A stretch of 64,000 nt of DNA, taken from positions 133,343-197,342 of the forward strand of contig NW_025932899.1 of the NCBI RefSeq assembly GCF_000764305.2. The letters run 5' to 3'. Below the pieces are notes generated by a model that saw only the letters and a program-made list of their open reading frames with translations, was not told the origin of the DNA and did no database searches. The position numbers and the translations under genes are program-made. This document shows positions 47,706 to 56,044 of this stretch, piece after piece. The DNA is from Hyalella azteca. Taxonomy: Eukaryota > Arthropoda > Malacostraca > Amphipoda > Hyalellidae. The stretch's first letter is position 1. Every line of letters starts with the position of its first letter.

Positions 47706-49055
47706 TTAGAACTCGCCACCCGACAAACGCCCCCGTTCATGGATCGTGCATTGCGGACGAACGTTGTATTCCGCGAGATAGCGTTGGTTTTCCAGAGTAC
47801 GGCCCTCGAACGTCAGGTAGCGACAGTCGTCCGGACGACCAGGAAGTCGCTGCCGCAATTGCAAGACGGTCTCGGCGTTTGGGTTAACACGGAAAGTATG
47901 CGTCTGCCCACGGATGTCCTGGACAAACAATTCCATCTGCAACGAAATAGAACGGCATCTTTAGTGACAGATCGACGCGAGTCGTACTTTGTGGCAAGGT
48001 ATTATCTTTAATTGGTAGACACAGTTAATGAGCCAACGGAAGAAATTTTATGATCCCAGTGACTTCTTTGAAATAAAATCCACTCACATTTTTTGGGTCC
48101 GAATCAATTGACGCAGCCATGCGTCGCGTGTGTTCCTGCTGCAGCTCCTGGGCTCTATTCATGACCTGAGCTGTTGAGATCCTGGAGGACACTTTATTTT
48201 TAGCATTTTTTGTGTGGATCAGCGTTTGGACTACAGGAAGTTTAGGCACACTTCCTTTATTGCGAGTTTTGCGGCACTGTGGGCAAGCGTAATTATCTTT
48301 CTTCTCTAGATCTTGGAGGCACAGTGTGCAGAAAGTATGGCCACATGTCAGCAGCCGAGGAGGGTTGGCGTCGCAATAGTCATCCATGCACACTCCGCAA
48401 GTGGGGTGTGCAGACGAGGCTGAATTACCCTGGAGGGATTGACAGTTACGTTAAAGTTTGGCACAGAATTTACTATTGACTATGGCAGGAATTACAGACT
48501 TTGTAGGAATTGCAGACGTTAGGGCTAGGATTTTTACGATGGAACTCCATACATAAGTAGGAGCACCGACCAAGGTTGCTAAGAATTTCAACATGGGCAA
48601 AATCTTGCAAGCAGTTATTAACTTGAGCGAAACGTTCCATAGAAATTGTACTTCATAACAAAAATGTAAAGTTAATTTAAACTCACCGCCGAAACGGAGG
48701 ATCCAGCAAGGGATTCTGTGTCGTCCATGTCCATAGGAACGACTTCTCTCCCTGTGGGTATCGGTGCCATTGATGAAGAGCACTCCAAGGGAATTACATC
48801 CCGCCCAGTCCTGCCGGAAGAACCTTGTCCAGATGCACCCGAGCTCGCCGGAATTAGGGCGTATACCATGGGCAGATCCGAGACGTTATCAGTGCAAGAT
48901 TTTCTGCACTTCTTTTCTCCGCATCTTATTTCGTCTCGGTCTTCCATTTCGGATAGACAGTTGCGACAAGATGCATGACCACAAGGCAGCAGTAGTGGTT
49001 TCCGTTTTTTCTCATCATACGGCAACTTGCAATGAGGACACGATGATCCGAACAT
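47706..49055 (-). CDS. RING-RING-ubiquitin-like protein (putative E3 ligase), copy 1
   Basis: Three coding exons, all phase 0, 313 aa in total: 48687-49055, 48088-48429, 47706-47936. Exon 1 has a RING finger at residues 6-50 (CPHC...LPCGHASCRNC...RCGEKKC) with an unusual C-x4-C last pair, then the post-RING strand SDLPMVYALIPA and a Ser/Thr/Asp-rich linker with TGRDVIPLE and TGREVVPMD. Exon 2 has a classical RING at about 134-175 (CGVC...CGHTFCTLC...CPQC), then KLPVVQTLI and a basic helical stretch. Exon 3 is a ubiquitin-like fold (MELFVQDIRGQTHTFRV...DDCRYLTFEGRTLEN...CTIHERGRLSGGEF) with no lysine. RING proteins pass ubiquitin from E2 to substrate; that role is inferred. Acceptors and donors (GTGAGT twice) are canonical. 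A paralogue lies at 56.0-57.4 kb. I know no named gene with this domain order. Confidence 0.85.
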
Positions 49056-49945
49056 CTTTGCTGTAAAGAAATAACCAGACGTTAGAAAGAAAGTTCACAT
49101 AAATACTGCTACGTGCACAGAAAAAAAATATGCCAAAAATTAATTAAGTAAATATGCTATTCTTCGATTTGACCATTGAGAATTATATTGAGTGCTTAGA
49201 ACCAATTTGAGAATTTGTCTATACTGTTTTCTATAGGCATCACTTTATTCCTTAAAAGCTACTGGACGGGAAAGATGCATTAAATTGGAGAAAAAATTGT
49301 GCCGAAGCCAGAGTGACAATAAGTGTGAACCCACTTTATGCATGCTAGGTTGATGCAGTACCGTAATGTAAAAAAAATCACGTCACTTTAACGCAGTGTG
49401 GTTATTACTCGTGTCACAATTGGGATCGGCTGGCTGTTGTTCAAGCATTATTACCGACTACCGTAAATGACACACAAGTCGCTCAACTCAGCAGAAACAG
49501 CACATTCCTCGTCGCCGTTAAAAAAAAACGATTCATTTTTAAACACTCAATCCTGTTAAGTATAAATCCGCAATGATTGATTCGTGTAGGTCAAAAGTTG
49601 CCAACTAACTAAATTGATCGTTAATTAATTTTTTTGTAACAATATTCGTTTTATAGAAGTCCAACGTATTATTAGATATACCTAGCTAGAATTTGTTAAA
49701 GATTCAAATGAAACTTCTTTCGTCATACTCGACGGTAACGTAAAATACAGATAGGATGCAGTATGATGCAGAAAACACCAGGCTATATTTTAATCGCCGC
49801 CGCCAGGCAACCTGAGGCAAGTGCTAAATCTCTAAATAGAAGCAACATTTTAGAATGTATAACCCAAAAACTTAAATAGTATTCACAAATCACAAGATCA
49901 GCAGGCAATCGTTTAAGCTTAGTGAAAAAAATAAGTGTAACTTAC

Positions 49946-50078
49946 CAATTCTAGGTTAAAAAATGCAACTTCAATCTTTACAAGCAGCAAGCACTCTCAC
50001 TGTCTTCGTTGTCTTCGTTCGAGTTTCCAAGCAGAGTTAGCTAGGAGCCTAGGACGTTCTGGCACCTCAATTTATACA
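49946..50078 (-). promoter_or_regulatory. Proximal TATA promoter and non-coding first exon of RING copy 1
   Basis: On the minus strand a TATAAA at 50076-50071 lies 13 bases after the direct repeat ACGAGTACCGAACGAGT (read on +, 50089-50105). A start site about 30 bases downstream would give an exon of about 100 nt ending at a GTAAGT donor (exon end 49946). It contains no ATG. It would splice to the acceptor TTTACAG before 49060, five bases upstream of the ATG at 49055. Confidence 0.55.
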
Positions 50079-50301
50079 AGCAAATGCAACGAGTACCGAA
50101 CGAGTCTCGCTCCCGATCGAACCAAGCCCCAAGGTCACAGTTCTCGACTTCTGTTGATGCGGTTTGAGCCTAACTAAAACAATGGTAAAAAAAATGCTTG
50201 CGGTGATACTCTTGAAATTTGATACATTTAGAAATATTATTGACTCATTCAGAAAAATTAACATAGTTTTACTGGTCACTGCCTCGCTGGTCAGTACTTA
50301 C

Positions 50302-50368
50302 TAAACACAATCCTCGAGCTCGTGCTGTCTGGTGACTCGGTGGTGTGGCTTGCGCCTTTCTCTGACAT
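50302..50368 (-). CDS. Candidate alternative N-terminal coding exon of RING copy 1
   Basis: Minus-strand ATG at 50368 followed by 22 open codons (MSEKGASHTTESPDSTSSRI, then VF) and one base, ending at a GTAAGT donor. Joined to the acceptor at 49060 it reads ACA AAG ATG, in frame with the main start, and would add a 24-residue Ser/Thr-rich extension. The in-frame junction and good donor support it. The possible acceptor upstream (TTATTGGAG) is weak. Confidence 0.4.
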
Positions 50369-50456
50369 TTTTCTCCAATAAAATACGTTTATCAGAATTA
50401 ATTTCAATAGATAAATATACTTATGACTTGACTATACAATAATGCATTAAACTTAC

Positions 50457-50600
50457 CGATTAAATGGTGTAAATTACAGTTTAAATCTTCACAATAACAG
50501 CACTGCACAACAACGTATCAAGCTTGCGTATGCCACGAAGCTCTGGCAGCAGCTCTATATATGCAAGCAGTGCAACAGAACGAGTACCGAACGAGTCTAG
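50457..50600 (-). promoter_or_regulatory. Distal TATA promoter and non-coding first exon of RING copy 1
   Basis: On the minus strand a CATATATAGA TATA box (about 50562-50555) follows a second copy of the ACGAGTACCGAACGAGT element (50580-50596). Downstream sequence runs to a GTAAGT donor (exon end 50457) with no ATG. It could feed either the candidate coding exon at 50302-50368 or the main acceptor. Confidence 0.5.
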
Positions 50601-50609
50601 TTTTCGATT

Positions 50610-51595
50610 AAACGAAATGCATTTAGTGATAGAGTTGAACAAGTAGTGAGCGAGTTTGTCTAAAAACAAAGAGAATTGTATTAGAAGGCGTGGAAATTTC
50701 CAATGCATAATGAATTTTAAAAAAAGACAAACTCACGAATGGCAATTTAATCCAGCATCGGTGGTAGGTTTGTAAACTTTATACAAATTTTATTCATCAC
50801 ATTATCAGTTTTATGCTTAATAAAGATTTTCAAAGTAGCTATTTCGCAATTGAATTGTAGAATTCAACTCGAGTAAAAATCACATTCTAATCTTATTCCT
50901 ATAACCGGTGAAGGACTAGATCGACACTTCTCCGAACTCACCCGTGAACTCGTCAGCGGAATCAAACGCAAAACGCTACCTTTACGCATCCAAACAGCTC
51001 ATAAGTTTCTCATTTCAGAATGCAGAATGGTTTCTTAAATTTAAAATATACCTAATTGTGAGCAATACGCCACGATAGAAATTATTACAAATTTTTACGT
51101 CATTTCGTTTTCAATTAAAACAAACAACTTCTGCGCAACCGAACAGCTCTAAGTCGTTCTATTCTGGAACGGATCAGCCTGAAATTCCAAACTTAACTAA
51201 TTATTTGTTATAACTTATACGTTATGCCGCGATAGTAGTTACTACATTTATTTGTGACATTTAATTTTCAATTAAAACGAAACCTTCCATAGGTTAGGTT
51301 AGGCTATGAATAGGTTAATTAAGTTAGAATTGGTAAGATTAGCCTATTTGTTACTAAATCATCTGCCTAGGGCAGCGTCATTGCATTGCGGTAGAAAATC
51401 AAGTAAACTGATTTATCAGATTTCGCATGGAACTTCAAATTAGGTAACTTTCCTTAATAAAACACTTACCACTATGAAAGTAATACACTTGTCGGATTTG
51501 TAGAACTATTGTACCTACAGGATAAATATTGAATATGAATCACTTCGGCGCTTCCTATAGTATGCAATTCTATCTACTAATATAGAAAAACAGTC
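50610..51595. other. Intergenic, nothing recognised
   Basis: AT-rich sequence upstream of the RING copy 1 promoters. No coding-like segment found. Confidence 0.4.
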
Positions 51596-51599
51596 ATAA

Positions 51600-52190
51600 C
51601 ATAACATAACATAGTGATGTCGGCGCTGAAGTGTAGGCCTGATGTGGCCTGTCGCCGATTCTTTTCCTTTTCGTGCCTTGTTCATAGATCTAAACTCGTG
51701 TCATTTGACCGGATCTTTTCATGACTGACGATAGTTTGAAGTAGCTACTAGACTTCCCCCGGGTTCGATAAGGAGCTAGGCATTTCAAATTTGAACATAT
51801 ATTTTTTCATAGCTTTATCTAGTCTGTTCTTGAACGCGTTCTATACTTGGAGCGCCAACGATGTCATCGGGGAGGCTGTTCCACATGTCGGTGATTCGAA
51901 GCGAGAACGCGTGGAGAAGTTGCAGCGCAGTTTTTTTAGCTTATAGCCGTGGCCCCTGGTGTTGGTTCTTGTTTCAAATTCTAGTAACCCTTCAGGGACC
52001 TTGTATAGACCATGAGTATACTTGTATACTTCAATGAGGTCCCCACACAGACGTCGATAACGGAGGCTTGGAAGCTTCATAATCTTCAATCTTTCTTCAT
52101 AGGACTTGCCCTTCAAGCCTGGAATTATCCTTGTTGCACGTCTTTGAACATTTTTTGAATTGAAAAAAAAAACTATCCCCTTCTTTAGCC
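51600..52190 (-). mobile_element. CR1-type LINE 3' tail, second copy
   Basis: Minus-strand frame with VQRRATRIIPGLKGKSYEER, LKIMKLPSLRYRRLCGDLIE, VYKYTHGLYK and TRGHGYKLKK, then a frame change. The 3' UTR contains AAGAATCGGCGACAGGCC near 51653 and ends in a CACTATG + (TTATG)n run near 51600. It is 5'-truncated and inactive. Confidence 0.8.
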
Positions 52191-52271
52191 TTATTGGGTA
52201 AAGTGCCAGCGGATGACGTAGATTCAGACTTTGGCGTTTTTTCTGAGTGTAGGAATTTTGAATATTCCCGT

Positions 52272-52760
52272 AGTGTGAGAAGAATAGAAGTGTCGGCACT
52301 GAAAAAATAGGCCCATTGCCTGTTGCCGATTCCTGTACTTTTCGTGACTTGATTCACAAGGGATCCGGCCTTTTGAACCCGATCTTTCCATAACTGATGA
52401 TTGATTGAGATACCTGCTAGACTTATTGCCAGGCAGGTCCGTAAAGTGCTAGGCATTTAAAGACTGAACATATGCTCATGCATAGCTTTGTCTAGCCTGT
52501 TCTTGAAGGCGTTCATCCCGGAGCGTTAACGATGCTTTCAAGGAGGCTGTTCCACTTGTCGGTGACTCGAAGCGAGAAGAAGTGTTGTCGCATGGATGTG
52601 TGACAACGCAGTTTTTTTAGTTTATAGCCGTGGCCCCTAGTGTGGGTTTTTGTTTCAAATTCCAGTAATCCTTCTGGGACCTTGTATAAACCGTGGATAT
52701 ACTTGTATACTTCAATGAGGTCCCCACGCAGACGTCGATCACCTGATCACCTATAAAAAT
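52272..52760 (-). mobile_element. CR1-type LINE 3' tail, third copy
   Basis: Tandem to the previous fragment and in the same orientation. It is recognisable by LRGDLIEVYKYIHGLYKVPE, TRGHGYKLKKL and NRLDKAM codons with frame damage, then a 3' UTR with GGAATCGGCAACAGGC. Its 3' end lies near 52272. Confidence 0.75.
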
Positions 52761-53640
52761 GATTTCCTATAAACTCGCCAGTCTTAATCATGGTATCTTG
52801 ATTGCTGGAAATCATCGTTCACTTTTCCAACGACTACAGTGATATCTTTACTTTAAATGTTTCTTTTAGTTCGATTAAATAAATGCATATACAAGAGAAT
52901 AATGTTGACGCCTTGAATGGGTAATTTTAATTGACATAATAATATTAAAACAATCGATACATACTCATATTTGCAAGAGCATTTTCTTCCCATTTGATTG
53001 GATAATCAGTCATTTTAATAAACATAAAATTCAATTTTTGTACGTAATCATTAATGCTACTATTTTGTGGGGCATGTAGCCATGGTTGAACTATATATCT
53101 ACTACCAGTTCAACCATGCATGTACCCGACGCTCGCCGCGTCGGCGTGTTCTTCCGCCAAAAGGCGGCCACAAGCTTTCTTTCATAGCGTCAATTGAGTA
53201 CAAAATTTCCATTAAATACATGTTTCGTTGCGCTAATTGGATAGGATTATGTCATTAAATGCATGTGCCATGACTCTTATCATACGATACTCCTAATTTA
53301 TATAAATGAATTTCAAATAATGAATTATTCGATTAGATACTAGTTTGGTTTGTTTGTTTTTTACCTATGACTGAACTTTCAACCTTGGTCAATATTTTTT
53401 TGGAATAACATTCATGACATGCGAAATTATTGTAAATAACATTCATTTCATGCTTCATTTGTACATCATTATTAAATACACGTGTTCTCTCGAATGCAGC
53501 CTACTATTTACGGAATTTATTTTCACAGTTTGTACAAATTTAAGAATTTTTCGACCTCGCTAATCTTTCTGCCTCGATTCTTTTCGATTTTAATGTCGTA
53601 GTTACATTACTTTACTTTCTATTAGTAAATAGAATAGAGC
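52761..53640. other. Intergenic, nothing recognised
   Basis: AT-rich. A short inverted pair (GTTGAACTATATA / CAGTTCAACCATG) lies near 53080-53115. No gene-like structure. Confidence 0.4.
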
Positions 53641-53645
53641 CCACA

Positions 53646-53917
53646 AATAATAATAATAATAGCGGTTTCAGCGTTTAGTAGGCCGTAGGCCAGTCGCCGA
53701 TTCTTAACATCGCAGAACATTCACAGCATATTGCGGTCTCGAACTCGCAACGCACTGCTACAATTCTGCTATGCTTAACCGCCCGGCCTCCTCGCCGATT
53801 CTGACCAGAAACTGGCGCACAGAGCTGGGATCGAACCCGCGCCTCTCTGCGCCAATCTTGGTACTCTGAACTTTAACCACTGGGCCACCCTGCCACACCA
53901 CTGGGCCACCCTGCCAC
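53646..53917 (-). mobile_element. tRNA-derived SINE, copy 2
   Basis: On the minus strand it starts GTGGCAGGGTGGCCCAGTGG (A box TGGCCCAGTGG), has B box GGTTCGATCCC, then a second tRNA-like unit (GGCCGGGCGGTTAAGC ... GAGTTCGAGACC), the LINE-like AAGAATCGGCGACTGGCCTA and an (ATT)n tail at 53646-53660. The first 21 bases are duplicated at 53897-53917. Confidence 0.85.
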
Positions 53918-54458
53918 TGTATAATAACTTGCATCTTATGCGTAGGTTGTAAACCGGTTTTTGTGTGGTAGTTATTTTCATATAATAAGGAACCAGATGA
54001 CATATATTTATGACCAGATGAACTACTCCAAGTGTAATTTCGTAATTAAAAATTAAAGAAATAAAAAATTATGTTTTTTTTCAATTTATTAGCTTTTCTA
54101 CCACTCGTATTATTTTAGATTATATAAACGTTTTCCTCAGCTTCGTCAGTAAATTCACCGCATTTAAAAACCCTTTGGTTATATAAACAAAGAAGTCACT
54201 TGCGTATGGTCGTATCAACCAAACCAAAACAACCTGGTGAATAAATGAGCACTTCTAACCCGAATATGTACTTTATAATTTCATGCGCAATTATTGCGAT
54301 AGATATAAAGATAGTAGGAAAAGATCGGAATTTTAATTTGGTCGAATCAAAATGTATACAGAAGGCAGAATAGTTCTGAAAGCGGAATGATTATTCCAGT
54401 TAAATAAATCGCTTCAAGCTTTGATCAAAGGCCACGACACAAATTCACTGATATGATA

Positions 54459-54628
54459 CAGTGGGGGGAAATAAATATTCGTACACTTGAAAAATCGTAT
54501 TTTAATGTATGTAAGTACACAAACTTAACAATATACATAATATAAATCACTTCTCCTGTTCAGTTTGTGTACTTACATACATTAAAATACGATTTTTCAA
54601 GTGTACGAATATTTATTTCCCCCCACTG
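54459..54628. mobile_element. Tc1/mariner-type MITE with 67-bp perfect TIRs
   Basis: 170-bp element beginning CAGTGGGGGGAAATAAATAT. Arms 54459-54525 and 54562-54628 are perfect inverted repeats, separated by 36 bases and flanked by TA on each side. The CAGTGGGGG terminus and TA duplication are typical of Tc1-like elements. It has no coding capacity. Perfect arms suggest recent insertion. Confidence 0.9.
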
Positions 54629-54830
54629 TATATATGAAAAAGAATCATTAATATATATCATGCGGGTAAATTAGAAAGTGAAACATTAATAATGCGTCAT
54701 ACCATGCGAGTAAATTAGAAAGTGAAACATTAATAATATGTGTATATATGGAATATCCATATGTCTACTTATGGAACATAGGCCACGACACAAATTCACT
54801 GATATGATATATATGCCACGGGCATCCAGA

Positions 54831-54998
54831 AGCGCGCTGGTGTTGGTCGTGCCGTCATTCTTCATCCCATCAATAAAAATACTAAACCTTCAGATTCTTA
54901 CTCAATCCTACTCAATGCATATTTACTACAATCAATAGGAAGAGGAACGGTTGTTATCACTTCTAAATCTCAATTCACAATTAGCCCTCCTCTAAAGT
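54831..54998 (+). repeat. ~150-bp direct repeat, left copy
   Basis: From GCGCGCTGGTGTTGGTCGTG to about the AGCCCTCCTC segment. It recurs at 55799-55965 in the same orientation with few differences. The pair brackets the KDM4 relic. Confidence 0.85.
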
Positions 54999-55027
54999 GG
55001 TGACCCCAGAGTGACCCGAACACCCAA

Positions 55028-55512
55028 CCTTCTGATCTGTCATTGCCTACTAGCCAGTTTTCGTAGAGAGGATGCTGCTGATATCTCTTCACTAATGTGT
55101 CCACTGTCCATGTTAAAGCGCACTTCCACATTGCCACCGCACAAGCAGTGATTCGCGTATTTCCCATACTGAATCCAGCGTTCCGTCGCAAAAATTTGTT
55201 GCCTCGGCGATGTTGAATCCTGCGTTGAAGCCCGCGTGATACGCATATGGAAACGTGATGATGATCTCACCTTGCTCCTGTATCATCTTTTTATGCGGAA
55301 TGCCCGTTTTTAAAATTTTCGGTGACACGAGGGTAATCTTGTGTCGAAGAAAGCTTGAACAGGCCTCAAACCCCCGGGAAATGCTTCTTTACAAAATCTT
55401 CAAACTTGTTGCCGTGTTCTGGTGGAATGGCGTACCAGATCTTCGGTTCCCCCGAGTGCAGCAAACTTATACTGTACTAGTCCATATCCGCCGTATGCCA
55501 CGCGAACGTGAA
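55028..55512 (-). pseudogene. KDM4: KDM4-type JmjC histone demethylase relic, minus-strand part
   Basis: Read on the minus strand it covers the JmjC core without introns: FTFAWHTADMD, stop, [20 protein letters not shown], then [56 protein letters not shown] and YENWLVG. KDM4 enzymes remove methyl groups from H3K9/H3K36 using Fe(II) and 2-oxoglutarate. Here the iron-binding HTE reads HTA, Leu after DMD is TAG, and there are extra bases in a G run (near 55370), in a T run (near 55196), a 4-base GTGG insertion and a CC insertion near 55070. It is clearly dead. Lack of introns suggests a retrocopy. Confidence 0.8.
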
Positions 55513-55518
55513 CTTGTA

Positions 55519-55651
55519 ACGCAGGATTCAACATCGCCGAGGCAACAAATTTTTGCGACGGAAGTGCGCTTGAGCATGGACACATTTGTGAAGATATATC
55601 AGCAGCATCTCTACGAAAACTGGCTAGTAGGCAATTATAGATCAGAATGTC
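55519..55651 (+). pseudogene. KDM4: KDM4-type JmjC relic, plus-strand fragment
   Basis: Adjacent to the previous relic and in the opposite orientation. It repeats GGATTCAACATCGCCGAGGC (FNIAEA) through LSMDTFVKIYQQHLYENWLV and GNYRSE. It lacks about 54 bases between two GAA words that are present in the minus copy, and it has the extra T as well. A further 17-base scrap (TATGCCACGCGAACGTG) is at about 55699-55715. Confidence 0.75.
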
Positions 55652-55798
55652 CCCAAGGCCAAAACCGCACCTTACTTACAGCTCAGCATCCTGAACGTAT
55701 GCCACGCGAACGTGTACGATTGATTGATTTTTATTCACAAAGGAGCTCTAGTTACAATTCAAAATAAAAAAGAAAAACAAACAATCACACAAACAAGC

Positions 55799-55965
55799 GC
55801 GCTGGTGTTGGTCGTGCCGTCATTCTTCATCCCATCAATAAACATACTAAACCTTCTGATTCTTACTCAATCCTACTTAATGCATATTTACTACGATCAA
55901 TAGGAAGAGGAACAGTTGTTATCACTTCTAAATCTCAATTCACAATTCTTAAACAGCCCTCCTCC
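55799..55965 (+). repeat. ~150-bp direct repeat, right copy
   Basis: Same sequence and orientation as 54831-54998, with a short extra CTTAAAC before AGCCCTCCTC. It ends about 80 bases below the stop codon of RING copy 2. Confidence 0.85.
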
Positions 55966-56044
55966 AAACTACCAAATAGTCGGTTCTCCCCCACAACAAT
56001 CAATACGCTTTCACAAAAACAATACGCTTTGTCGCTTTCTGTAT

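Noticed and set aside
47363..48011. Plus-strand frames of 138-174 codons
   Set aside because: They are the antisense shadow of the ubiquitin-like exon, which is conserved in the paralogue on the minus strand.
52097..52456. 119-codon minus-strand gene
   Set aside because: Bridges the 3' UTR of one CR1 tail and the start of another; no independent coding evidence.
54831..55965. LTR retrotransposon with ~150-bp LTRs
   Set aside because: The repeats lack clear TG...CA ends, a primer-binding site and gag/pol between them; the interior is a KDM4 relic.
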